From NCBI GenBank assembly GCA_020852175.1, contig JADZBH010000012.1, positions 1-64,000 on the forward strand: a DNA stretch of 64,000 nucleotides. Direction: 5' to 3'. Under the pieces are notes generated by a model, which was not told the origin of the DNA, made no database searches, and was given only the letters and a program-made list of their open reading frames with translations. Shown in pieces: positions 15,939 to 24,505 of the stretch (the stretch's first letter is position 1; the number at the start of each line of letters is the position of its first letter). Source of the stretch: Bryobacterales bacterium (GTDB lineage: Bacteria; Acidobacteriota; Terriglobia; Bryobacterales; Bryobacteraceae). Position numbers and translations under genes: made by a program.

Positions 15939-17497
15939 GCTCCGGCGCCGAACAGGAGGTCCGCCAGGAAGACGGCAAGCCCGTTCTGAAGAATCGCTAC
16001 GCGGTGGAACGCGAACTCGGCCGCGGCGGCATGAGCGTCGTCTACCTGGCGCATGACCGCACGCTGCTGAACAAGCCCGTCGTCGTCAAGGTGCTTCTGG
16101 AAAAGCAGAACCAGAACGAGTGGGTGCGCAAGAAGTTCATGCAGGAGATGGAGGCGCTGGCGCGCATCGACCATCCCGGCATCATCAGCATCCTCGACTA
16201 CGGCGACCTTCCCAACGGCACTCAGTACCTCGTCATGCAGTACGTCGAGGGACGCACCCTGCGCGACGCCATTCCCGAGGGCGGCATGGAGATGAGCCGC
16301 GCCTCGAACTTCATTCGCCAGATCGGCCAGGCCCTTTCAGCCGCCCACGGCAAAGGCGTCTGGCATCGCGACCTGAAGCCGGAAAACATCATGATCAGCA
16401 CACTGGCCGGAGGCGAGGAGCATGTGAAGCTGATCGACTTCGGCATTGCCGGCATCAAGGACTCCGTCTTTGCCGCCAGCAAGACCAACGTGGCTGGAAG
16501 CCTCACCTACATGGCTCCGGAACAGTTCGCCGGCCAGCCCTCGGCCTCCAGCGACCTGTACGCCTTCGCCATCGTCGCCTACGAGATGCTCACCGGACGC
16601 ATCCCCTTCCCCGAGGATTCGCTGACGCATCTGGCCAGCCCCGACATGGCCCAGGTGACGCCGCTGCGCACCTACCGCCCCGAGCTTCCCGAATCCGTCG
16701 ACACGGTGATGCGCCGCGCCCTCTCGTTTCAGCCCGAGGCGCGGCACCGCTCCGTCAACGAGTTCGCCGCCGAACTCACCGCCGCGCTCTACCCTCGGCC
16801 CGCCGCCCCCCCGCCCGCGCCCGCGCCTCTCCCCGCGCCACAGCCTTCCAGACGGCTGTTCGTGGGGCTACTCCTGGCGGCTCTGTTGGTGGGGAGCGCC
16901 GCCTTCTACGCTTACTCGCGACTGAAGCCTCCGCCGCCTCCGCCCGCCGCCCCCAGAATCGCGCTGAACTACTCGATGATCCTGCAGCGTGTCCGCGACG
17001 GCGCCGACTTCGGCGCTCCCATCCGCGCCATTGGCGAGATGCTCGTCGAACACGGCCACAAGCTGGCCTTTGAATTTCAGCCCGCCCACGATGGCTACCT
17101 CTATGTGCTGAACCTCGCCGACGACAAGCAGAGCGGCCGCCCGACCTGGGTGGTCCTGCACCCCATGGCCACCGGATCGCCGCGGCTGGCGGGCTCCTCC
17201 GTCGCGCGCGTTCCCACCGAAAACTGGTTCCGCTTCGACGAAGCCGCCGGCGTGGAACTCATTACCGTCGTCTGGTCGGACCACCCGTTGCCGGAACTCG
17301 ATGCACTCATCCAGAAAGCCACCATCCGGGGCCGGACCGCGGTGTTCGAGGCCGAGGATTTAGTGAAGCAGTTGACCTTTTTCCTGGGAAAATATCGCGA
17401 TCAGGTTCAGGTGAGCAAGAACGAGGCAATCAAGCAGACCGAACTCCGCTCGGCGGGCGGCGTGCTCGTGTACCGGATTCGCCTGGAGCATCAATGA
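15935..17497 (+). CDS. Membrane Ser/Thr protein kinase with extracytoplasmic DUF4384 domain
   Basis: This 520-aa protein has a cytoplasmic Hanks-type kinase (about 22-290) with all key residues: glycine loop GRGGMSVVY, Lys52 in VVVKVLL, HRDLKPEN (Asp146), DFG at 168-170 and MAPEQF. A Pro-rich linker and one transmembrane helix (about 308-327) follow. Then come another poly-Pro stretch and a DUF4384-like domain (about 350-470: HKLAFEFQPAHDGYLYVLNL, VVLHPM, ITVVWSDHPLPELDAL). This layout suggests a receptor kinase sensing something outside the cytoplasmic membrane. The ATG at 15935 overlaps the upstream stop; residues upstream in this frame are non-coding. It is coupled to the caspase-like gene, making that a likely partner or output. 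The kinase looks active. Confidence 0.88.
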   Translation: MSSGAEQEVRQEDGKPVLKNRYAVERELGRGGMSVVYLAHDRTLLNKPVVVKVLLEKQNQNEWVRKKFMQEMEALARIDHPGIISILDYGDLPNGTQYLVMQYVEGRTLRDAIPEGGMEMSRASNFIRQIGQALSAAHGKGVWHRDLKPENIMISTLAGGEEHVKLIDFGIAGIKDSVFAASKTNVAGSLTYMAPEQFAGQPSASSDLYAFAIVAYEMLTGRIPFPEDSLTHLASPDMAQVTPLRTYRPELPESVDTVMRRALSFQPEARHRSVNEFAAELTAALYPRPAAPPPAPAPLPAPQPSRRLFVGLLLAALLVGSAAFYAYSRLKPPPPPPAAPRIALNYSMILQRVRDGADFGAPIRAIGEMLVEHGHKLAFEFQPAHDGYLYVLNLADDKQSGRPTWVVLHPMATGSPRLAGSSVARVPTENWFRFDEAAGVELITVVWSDHPLPELDALIQKATIRGRTAVFEAEDLVKQLTFFLGKYRDQVQVSKNEAIKQTELRSAGGVLVYRIRLEHQ

Positions 17498-19560
17498 AAC
17501 CCGCATCTCTGGCCGCGCTCGCCGTTGTCCTTTGCGCCGCCGCGCCCCTGGCGGCACAACCGAAGCCATCCGGAACGCGCCAGCGCGACCTTTACACCGA
17601 GGAGGCCCGCCCGCCCGCGCCCCGCCCCTCCATTCCGCGCAGCTACGCCCTGGTCGTCGGCATCAGCAACTACCGGAGCCTGAAACCGGAGCAGCAGCTC
17701 CGCTTCGCCGAACGCGACGCCGAGGCGATGTTTTCCATACTGATCTCCACCGAAGGCGGCAATTTCCCGGCGGAAAATGTCCGCCTGCTCACGGGATCCA
17801 AGGCCACGCTCGCCAACCTGCGCCGCGAACTGGAGGAATGGCTGCCGTCGGTCACCAGGGACGGCGACCGCGTGCTCATCTACTTCGCCGGCCACGGCTT
17901 TGTCGCCGGCGGCAAGGGCCACCTGGCGCCTTATGACATCCAACTCACCGACATCGCCGGCACCGGCTATCCCATGACGCGCCTCGGCGAGGTGTTCGGC
18001 TCCAGGATCAAGGGGAAGTGGAAGGTGTTGCTCGCCGATGCCTGCCACAGCGGCGCCATCTCGCCGGAGGCCACGGAAACCATCAACCGCGGGCTGGTCG
18101 ATCTGGGCCGCTCCGTCTTTGTCATGAGCGCCAGCCGCGACCGCGAACAGTCTTTTGAAAGCCCCGACTTCGGCGGCGGCCATGGCGTGTTCACCTACTA
18201 TGTCACGCGCGGGCTCTCCGGCGCGGCCGACCAGAACCGCGACGGCATCGTCACCGCCGACGAGATCGCCGATTACGTCCGCACCGGCGTCCGGGCCGAT
18301 ACCAAGGCCCGGCAGAACCCCGTGGCCGACCGCGGCAGCTTCGACCCCAATATGCTGCTCGCCTATGTGCCCGCCAACGCCGTCATCGATCCGCCGCGCG
18401 AGGCGGCCACCGGCATGTTGATCATCGAATCGAACATGGACGGCGTCGAGGTGTTCCTGGACGGCAAACCGGTGGGCGTGCTGAACAAAGGGACGCCGCT
18501 CCGCCTGCCCGGCCTCGCTCCCGGCGCCCACACGGTGCAGGGCGTGAAGATGGGCTACGAGCCCGACGGCCCTCGTGAAGAGACAGTGTATCCAGGGCAG
18601 GAATCCACCGTCAGCATCCGCATCCGTTTCCAGCGGAAGCGGCCCAAGGCGGCGCTCGATTATTTCGATCAAGGCATGAAGCCCTACCGCGACGGTGGGG
18701 CTTCAAACTATGCGAAGGCCGCCCGCTCCTTTCAATTGGCTCTGCAGGCCGATCCCGCCTTTAGCCAGGCCGCTCTCTACCTGGCCCGCGCCGAACACGC
18801 CCAGCAGGAGTACGATCTGGCCCGCAAACACTTCGACCAGGCCATCGCCATCGACCCGGATTACGTGGAAGCGCGCGGCTCCTATGGCGGCATGCTGCTC
18901 GACATTGGCGCGGCCGACGAGGCCATCCGGCAACTCACCGCCGTCGTGCGCCGCGATCCCGGCAACAGCCTCGCTCACACGCAACTCGCCGCGGCCTATC
19001 GCATGAAGGACGCCTACCCGCCCTCCATCGAGGAGGCCGGTAAAGCCATTCAACTCGCCCCGCGGACGGCCGAACCCCACTTCTGGCTCGCCGACAGCCT
19101 TCGCCTGAGCGGCCAGTACGGCAGGAGCATCCCCTCCTACCTCGCCTACCTGCAACTCAGCGACTTCGACAGCAAACTCGCCGGCCAGCTCAACTTCTGG
19201 GTGCGCGGCTTCCTCATCGGCGGCGGGCGCAAGACGCGCGCCTCGCAGCGCGACATCTGGAAGGACCTCCGCAGCCTGGCCTACTTCGGCCTCTGCGACG
19301 CCGAACGCAAGCAAGCCCATTACGGCCGCGCCATCCCCTTTTGCCAGCGCGCGCTCTCCTACGATCCCAACGATCCCTACATCCACTATGCCCTGGGACT
19401 CACCTACGCCCGCATCGCCGAGCAGACAGGCAAACTCGAAAACGTCGCCGCGGCCAGCGTCCACTTCCGCCGCATGCTCGCCCTCAACCCCGATCTCGAA
19501 CAGGCGTCCGGCGTGAAAAAAATGCTCGACAACTTCGACACCCTGCTGCGCGCCAACTAA
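17494..19560 (+). CDS. Exported caspase-like (C14) peptidase with PEGA domain and TPR repeats
   Basis: This 688-aa protein has a signal peptide (about 1-22, ending PLAAQ). The caspase-fold domain (about 48-300) starts SYALVVGISNY and has the catalytic dyad His134 in YFAGHG and Cys184 in LADACHSG, so it is probably active. Near 247 lies an EF-hand-like DQNRDGIVTADE, which may bind calcium. A PEGA-type domain (about 308-375, GVEVFLDGKPVG, GAHTVQGVKMGY) follows, then about seven TPR-like repeats (about 385-680). Caspase-like proteases cleave after Arg/Lys or Asp in signalling or cell-death pathways. Export would place this one in the periplasm or outside, which is unusual. It is the last gene of the coupled operon and partners the kinase by position. 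Confidence 0.87.
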   Translation: MKPASLAALAVVLCAAAPLAAQPKPSGTRQRDLYTEEARPPAPRPSIPRSYALVVGISNYRSLKPEQQLRFAERDAEAMFSILISTEGGNFPAENVRLLTGSKATLANLRRELEEWLPSVTRDGDRVLIYFAGHGFVAGGKGHLAPYDIQLTDIAGTGYPMTRLGEVFGSRIKGKWKVLLADACHSGAISPEATETINRGLVDLGRSVFVMSASRDREQSFESPDFGGGHGVFTYYVTRGLSGAADQNRDGIVTADEIADYVRTGVRADTKARQNPVADRGSFDPNMLLAYVPANAVIDPPREAATGMLIIESNMDGVEVFLDGKPVGVLNKGTPLRLPGLAPGAHTVQGVKMGYEPDGPREETVYPGQESTVSIRIRFQRKRPKAALDYFDQGMKPYRDGGASNYAKAARSFQLALQADPAFSQAALYLARAEHAQQEYDLARKHFDQAIAIDPDYVEARGSYGGMLLDIGAADEAIRQLTAVVRRDPGNSLAHTQLAAAYRMKDAYPPSIEEAGKAIQLAPRTAEPHFWLADSLRLSGQYGRSIPSYLAYLQLSDFDSKLAGQLNFWVRGFLIGGGRKTRASQRDIWKDLRSLAYFGLCDAERKQAHYGRAIPFCQRALSYDPNDPYIHYALGLTYARIAEQTGKLENVAAASVHFRRMLALNPDLEQASGVKKMLDNFDTLLRAN

Positions 19561-20486
19561 CGCGGCGTAGCCTGGTTCAAATCCTGAAGCCACTGCGCCG
19601 GATCGGGCTCGTCTTGCGCCCCGGTCTTATGTCCCAGCGTGATCGCCCACCGGTGCTGCCATACCAGGCCCTGCTCTCCGAAATAGGAGTCGGCGGTCCG
19701 GTAGGCCGGGTCCTCCAACGCCTTCGCCAGCGGCACGAAAGAGTAGCCCCGCTTGCGAAAGCGGTCCAGCATCTCCGGCAGGATGTGGGAGTTCAGAGTG
19801 TTGGCGTGCATCAGAAACACGTGCGCGATGTCGCGTCCGAACAGCTTGCGCGCGAGCCCTTCATGGTAATCGAGCATCGTGTCCAGATGATCGAGCGAGG
19901 CCGCGCGAACCTTTTCCGCGTTCACCTTGTCCCCTTGCGCCAGCAGACGCTCGTGCAGCGAGGCGAACCACCAATCGGAATGCTCCAGCGTCACCGGCGC
20001 GACGCGGTATCCGCGCGAGGCGAGAAACCGCTCGTAGGCCGCGCGTTTCTCCGCCGAGCCGCCCGTGTGCAGAAACGGATGGCGCAGCCACAACGCCGGC
20101 TTGCCGGCCCGTTGCATCATCGGACGCCACACCACCTCGCCATGCACCGTGTCGTCGATGAACCAGTCCGCCGTTTGCTTGTTGAAGTCGGCGTGCGTGA
20201 ACGTGTGGTTGCCCAGTTCCATCCCGGCGTCGATCCACTGCCGCAGCAGAGCCGCGCGCGCATCGCGTTCGCCCTCCACCTGCACCTTGCTCTCGTTCAC
20301 GAAGGCAGCCGCCGGCACGCGCTCCCGGCGCAACGCCTCCACCAGCCGCGACGTCCCTTCCCGCGCCACGGCCAGCGAACGGTCACGGCTCACGAACGGC
20401 AGGTCGTCAATCGTGATCGCCACCGTGCGCTGCGCCGCCAGCGGCAGAGCCGCCGCGATGAGAGCCGCCAGCAACACCTTTGCCAT
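19557..20486 (-). CDS. Exported polysaccharide deacetylase (NodB-homology) family protein
   Basis: This 309-aa protein has a signal peptide (about 1-18, ending PLAAQ). The NodB-like domain shows VAITIDDLPF (catalytic and metal Asp), ELGNHTFTHADF (metal-binding HxxxH) and LRHPFLHTGG (the usual RxP segment). These motifs fit a metal-dependent carbohydrate esterase family 4 enzyme acting on N-acetyl groups of a cell-envelope or environmental polysaccharide. The substrate is unknown. GGAGG precedes the ATG at a good distance, and a TACACT element lies 31 bases upstream. It is convergent with the caspase gene, overlapping it by 4 bases, so it is probably not part of that operon. Confidence 0.82.
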   Translation of the reverse strand: MAKVLLAALIAAALPLAAQRTVAITIDDLPFVSRDRSLAVAREGTSRLVEALRRERVPAAAFVNESKVQVEGERDARAALLRQWIDAGMELGNHTFTHADFNKQTADWFIDDTVHGEVVWRPMMQRAGKPALWLRHPFLHTGGSAEKRAAYERFLASRGYRVAPVTLEHSDWWFASLHERLLAQGDKVNAEKVRAASLDHLDTMLDYHEGLARKLFGRDIAHVFLMHANTLNSHILPEMLDRFRKRGYSFVPLAKALEDPAYRTADSYFGEQGLVWQHRWAITLGHKTGAQDEPDPAQWLQDLNQATPR

Positions 20487-20517
20487 GGGAACGCCTCCAA
20501 ACCGGGAATCAGATAGC

Positions 20518-20523
20518 AGTGTA
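20518..20523 (-). promoter_or_regulatory. -10-like element GGCTACACT upstream of the polysaccharide deacetylase gene
   Basis: On the minus strand AGGCTACACTGC lies 31 bases before the ATG at 20486. Unlike the short-leader cases in this window, this leader contains a GGAGG ribosome site. No clear -35 box is visible. Confidence 0.42.
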
Positions 20524-20625
20524 GCCTTTTGCTGGCGCCCGCCGCCTCCGTATGCGATCCTATTCCCCGCCGCCGCCCGCGTTGCGCCCCCGCGGTTCGC
20601 ACGTCACGCGTATGGCAATGAGGGA

Positions 20626-21807
20626 ATGCAGAAACTCCGTATCCAGCCTCTCGACCTGCTGCGCGGCATCGTCATGGTCATCATGGCGCTCGACCACACG
20701 CGGGACTTCTTCCATACCGGCGCGCAGTCCTTCTCCCCCGAAGACCTCGCGCGCACCACGCCGGTTCTGTTTTTCACCCGCTGGATCACCCATTTTTGCG
20801 CTCCGGTCTTCGTCTTTCTCGCCGGCGCCGGAGCCTGCCTTTCCTCGCGGCGCGGTCGCAGCCTCGCCAGCCTTTCCCGCTTCCTGTGGACGCGCGGCCT
20901 GTGGCTCCTCTTCATCGAGTTCCTCGTGCTCTCCCTGGCTCTCAATTTCACCTGGCCGCCGCGATTGATCCCTCTCCAGGTCATCTGGGCGCTGGGCTGG
21001 TCGATGATCGCGCTTTCCGTCCTGCTGTACGTTCCCTGGCGGCCTCTGCTGGCGGGCAGCCTCGCCGTCATCGCCCTGCACAACACGCTGGATGGCATTC
21101 CTCCCGAAGCCTTCGGTTCCTTTGCCTGGCTCTGGCACATTCTGCATGTGCCGTTCGCCGCCTTCCCGCTTCCCGGAGGCATCACCGCCATGGCCCTCTA
21201 CCCGCTTATCCCATGGGTTGCCGTCATGTCCGCGGGCTACTGCTTCGGACGCGTCTACGATCTGGAACCGGACCGGCGCAGGCGCATGCTCTGGATTCTC
21301 GGCGCCTCGCTCACGCTCGCCTTCGTGGCACTCCGGCTCGCGAATGTGTACGGCGACCCCAGCCCCTGGTCCGCGCAAGCCACCCCTTCCTTCACGCTGC
21401 TCTCCTTCCTGCGCGCCACGAAATATCCGCCTTCGCTGCTTTATCTCCTGATGACCCTCGGCCCGTCCATCCTCACCCTGGCCGCACTCGACCGTACCGA
21501 GGTCAGCGATGCCAACCCCTTCCTCGCCTTCGGCCGCGTGCCCCTCTTTTACTACCTGCTCCACTTCTACCTGCTGCATGCGCTGATGGCCGTCTTCGCC
21601 TGGTTCCAATACGGCCGCATGGATTTTGTCTTCCAAATACCCAAGGCGGTGAATCCAGCCGCCGTTGGCTACCCGCCCGGCTACGGCTATTCGCTGGGAG
21701 CCACCTATCTCATCTGGCTCGGCGCCGTCGCACTGCTCTACCTGCCCTGCCGCTGGTTCGTCGAGGTGAAGCGCCGCCACCGCTCCGCCTGGCTCAGCTA
21801 CCTCTGA
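20626..21807 (+). CDS. DUF1624/HGSNAT-like acyltransferase membrane protein
   Basis: This 393-aa protein has about ten hydrophobic segments. It begins RIQPLDLLRGIVMVIMALDH, the hallmark of the DUF1624/heparan-alpha-glucosaminide N-acetyltransferase-like family (R..S.D..RG....M...H). Further family features are FVFLAGAGACLSSRR and a C-terminal LFYYLLHFYLLH. Relatives transfer acetyl groups across membranes onto sugars; activity here is unproven. The ATG at 20626 is preferred, with GAGG just upstream; in-frame sequence further up is antisense to the deacetylase gene. The gene is divergent from the polysaccharide deacetylase, so an acetylating and a deacetylating enzyme sit back to back. It overlaps the GH29 gene tail to tail by 10 bases. 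Confidence 0.8.
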   Translation: MQKLRIQPLDLLRGIVMVIMALDHTRDFFHTGAQSFSPEDLARTTPVLFFTRWITHFCAPVFVFLAGAGACLSSRRGRSLASLSRFLWTRGLWLLFIEFLVLSLALNFTWPPRLIPLQVIWALGWSMIALSVLLYVPWRPLLAGSLAVIALHNTLDGIPPEAFGSFAWLWHILHVPFAAFPLPGGITAMALYPLIPWVAVMSAGYCFGRVYDLEPDRRRRMLWILGASLTLAFVALRLANVYGDPSPWSAQATPSFTLLSFLRATKYPPSLLYLLMTLGPSILTLAALDRTEVSDANPFLAFGRVPLFYYLLHFYLLHALMAVFAWFQYGRMDFVFQIPKAVNPAAVGYPPGYGYSLGATYLIWLGAVALLYLPCRWFVEVKRRHRSAWLSYL

Positions 21808-23408
21808 GGCGCTCCCGTCCTCAGTTGCTTCTCCTCCCCATAGAGTGTCAGCAAGGGGTGCCGCACCACAGCGCGATATTCATAGGTGCGTCCCGGCGCG
21901 AGTTCCGGCGTCTCCACTGAATACGCTCCGGCCGCCGTGCGACGCACCATCGGCGTGACGCTCCACGGCCCCATCCGCTCGGTCAGATCCATGCCCGTCG
22001 TATCGCGGAACTCGAACCCGGCCTCCACCGCCTCCGCATCGCCCAATGCCGCCACCGTGCCGGCAAGCAGAGCCGTCCGCTTCGCCGCGTTCCAGCGCGC
22101 CTGGCCCGATTCCACGCGCGGCGGCGCCAGCGACGGTTTCACGTTGGTCAGCTTGATGACCACCGGGTTCGGCCACTTGCGATCGTTGTAGATCCGCTGC
22201 GCATGCATCGCACGAACGCGCAGCCCGCCCGCGTCCTGATGCCACGTTGTCTTTGGCGTCACCGCCGGCTGGTATTCGAGCACCTCATCGTTCTGTCCCA
22301 ACACCGTCGCCTTCGTCGCCGCCGACGCCTTCACGGATCGCAGCGTAATCTCCTTCCACTCGCCGTATTTCCAGCGCTCCCCGGGCTTCACGATCACATA
22401 CAGCGTGTCCTCGCCCTTCTTCTTCGTGAACCAGTAGTCCCCTTCGTTCGTGATCACCCATGGCCGTACGCCGTGAATCGCCTCGCCATTCAGAAACATC
22501 CATAGCGCGATCTCGCGCAGCCGCTCCTCCTGCTCAATCGGCAACTCGCCGTCCGGCTTCGGCCCCACGTTCAGCAGCAGGTTGCCCCCCTTGGCCCGTG
22601 TTTCGATCAGAAGCGAAATCAACTGCCCGCCCGTCTTGTACAGATCGTTCGTGGGCTTGTACTGCCATTGCGTCCCCATCGTGATGCACGCCTCCCAAGC
22701 CGCATCCAACGGCACTCCCGGAATGTACTGTTCCGGAGTTTCGATCGCCCCCCGCGTTACCACGGTGTCCGGTTGCAGTTGCCAGGCCAACTCGCGCAGA
22801 CCCTCGGGCGGCCCGTCGAAAAACATCACATCCACGGGGCCGTAGTTCGTCATCAACTCGCGCACCTGCGCCAGGTCGTGCTGCATCAGGCCCGGGTTGT
22901 TCGCCGGGAACACCGAGGGCACGTTCCGGTTCAGTTGCTTTCCGTTCTTGTATAGCCACCAGAAGTCGTCGGGAGAAAAGTATAGGCCCGGCGCGATGCC
23001 TTGCGCGCGAAAGGCGTCCAGCACCTCGCGCGTGATGTCGCGGCCGAACGGCGTCTTCATCACGCTGAAGCCGGTCGTGCTGGAATCGAACATCGTGAAT
23101 CCGGCATGGTGCTTCGCCGTGAACACCACGTAACGGATGCCCGCCAGCCTGGCCAGCACGGCCCAGTCGGCGGGGTGGAACTTGCGCGGGTTGAAGGTGC
23201 GCGGCAGGTCCTCGACGAACCGCTTCAAATAGTCCGGCGAGGCGCCCACCATCGAGTGGCTGATCACCGAACCCAACTGCGAGTCCAGGCTCCAGTGAAT
23301 GAACAGGCCGAAGCCCTGGTCGCGGAACCATTCCAGGCGGTCCGGCTTATTCCCCGGAGTCTGCGCGAATAGCGTCGCGGCGAGTAGAAAAGGGATCAGG
23401 CAGCGCAT
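21798..23408 (-). CDS. Exported alpha-L-fucosidase (GH29)
   Basis: This 536-aa protein has a signal peptide (about 1-16, ending LFAQ). The GH29 barrel shows RLEWFRDQGFGLFIHWS, FTAKHHAGFTMFDS and the nucleophile region VDVMFFDGPPEG with Asp198. GGNLLLNVGPKPDG is also typical of GH29. A C-terminal beta-sandwich (about 420-530) follows. The enzyme should release alpha-L-fucose from plant, algal or microbial glycans in the periplasm or outside. It lies 37 bases downstream of the LLM flavoprotein gene on the same strand and may be co-transcribed. A TATCAT element lies 11 bases before the ATG, so it may have its own promoter. Confidence 0.9.
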   Translation of the reverse strand: MRCLIPFLLAATLFAQTPGNKPDRLEWFRDQGFGLFIHWSLDSQLGSVISHSMVGASPDYLKRFVEDLPRTFNPRKFHPADWAVLARLAGIRYVVFTAKHHAGFTMFDSSTTGFSVMKTPFGRDITREVLDAFRAQGIAPGLYFSPDDFWWLYKNGKQLNRNVPSVFPANNPGLMQHDLAQVRELMTNYGPVDVMFFDGPPEGLRELAWQLQPDTVVTRGAIETPEQYIPGVPLDAAWEACITMGTQWQYKPTNDLYKTGGQLISLLIETRAKGGNLLLNVGPKPDGELPIEQEERLREIALWMFLNGEAIHGVRPWVITNEGDYWFTKKKGEDTLYVIVKPGERWKYGEWKEITLRSVKASAATKATVLGQNDEVLEYQPAVTPKTTWHQDAGGLRVRAMHAQRIYNDRKWPNPVVIKLTNVKPSLAPPRVESGQARWNAAKRTALLAGTVAALGDAEAVEAGFEFRDTTGMDLTERMGPWSVTPMVRRTAAGAYSVETPELAPGRTYEYRAVVRHPLLTLYGEEKQLRTGAPQR

Positions 23409-23445
23409 GGGTCATGAGTATGATATCCCTTCCTTCCCGGCGTCC

Positions 23446-24447
23446 TCATGCGTTGCCTTCGATGCGCCGTGACGCTTCGGCGGCGATCTCGAACGAACGC
23501 AGACGCGCCTCGTGATCGAAGATGTCGGAGGTGAAAATCACCTCGTCAACACCGGTTTCACTCACGAACTCCTGCAATCTGGCCCGTACGGTCTCCACGC
23601 CGCCCACGACCGAGGCGGCCATCTTCGACTCCACCACATACCGTTCACCCGCGCTCCACAGCCCGTCCATCGAGTCCACCGGCGGAGGCGTGTACACGCC
23701 CGCGCCGCGCATCAGGCTCAAGAAACGTTGCAACGGCGACGTAGCCAGCCGCGCGGCCTCCGCATCGGTACTGGCGGCCACCACGGGCACGCCCGCCATC
23801 ACATAGGGCTTGTCCAACGAACGCGAGGACCGGAACTGGGCGCGGTACAGCTTCAGGGCATCGTGCAGCAGGGCCGGTGCGAAGTGGCTGGCAAAGCCGA
23901 ACGGCAGTCCCAGCCGGGCGGCCAGTTGCGCGCTGAAGGTGCTGGAACCCAACAGCCACACCGGAACGCGCGTCCCTTCGCCGGGGATGGCCCGCAACCG
24001 TTGCCCCTCGCCCGCCGGTTCGAGAAAGGCGAGCAATTCGTCCACCATGCGGGGGAAGTCTTCGTCCCGGTCCGCGTCGCGCCGCAACGCACGCACCGTC
24101 GCCATGTCCGTGCCTGGCGCGCGCCCCACGCCCAAGTCGATGCGTCCGGGGTACAGCGTTTCCAGCGTGCCAAACTGTTCGGCGACCATCAGCGGCGCGT
24201 GGTTCGGCAGCATGATCCCTCCGGAACCCACGCGAATGGTGGAAGTTCCGCCCGCCACATGGCCAATCAGCACCGCCGTCGCGGCGCTGGCGATGCCGGG
24301 CATATTGTGGTGCTCCGCCAGCCAGAATCGCGTGTAGCCCCAGCGCTCCGCGTGGCGCGCGATGTCCAGGGTGTGCCGGAAGGCATCGACCGCCGTGCCG
24401 CCCAGTTTTACCGAGGCCAGATCCAGAATCGAATAGCGCAGGCTCAT
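23446..24447 (-). CDS. LLM-class flavin-dependent oxidoreductase (luciferase-like)
   Basis: This 333-aa protein is a luciferase-like monooxygenase of the short YhbW/MsnO8 type. Signature segments are [33 protein letters not shown] and [19 protein letters not shown] followed by GRAPGTD. It should use FMN (or F420) with a reductase partner. The substrate cannot be told, and many such proteins remain uncharacterised. It is cytoplasmic, with no signal peptide. It lies 58 bases downstream of the alkaline phosphatase gene and 37 bases upstream of the fucosidase gene on the same strand. These neighbours do not point to a common pathway. Confidence 0.87.
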   Translation of the reverse strand: MSLRYSILDLASVKLGGTAVDAFRHTLDIARHAERWGYTRFWLAEHHNMPGIASAATAVLIGHVAGGTSTIRVGSGGIMLPNHAPLMVAEQFGTLETLYPGRIDLGVGRAPGTDMATVRALRRDADRDEDFPRMVDELLAFLEPAGEGQRLRAIPGEGTRVPVWLLGSSTFSAQLAARLGLPFGFASHFAPALLHDALKLYRAQFRSSRSLDKPYVMAGVPVVAASTDAEAARLATSPLQRFLSLMRGAGVYTPPPVDSMDGLWSAGERYVVESKMAASVVGGVETVRARLQEFVSETGVDEVIFTSDIFDHEARLRSFEIAAEASRRIEGNA

Positions 24448-24505
24448 CCATTGATTGGATGCGGTGCGGATCGCTCCGGCTTCAAAGGCCGCTTTCGCGC
24501 CAACT

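Noticed and set aside
19565..19590. GGTTCAAATCC, like a tRNA T-loop
   Set aside because: It lies inside the end of the polysaccharide deacetylase gene and no acceptor stem, anticodon arm or CCA context surrounds it.
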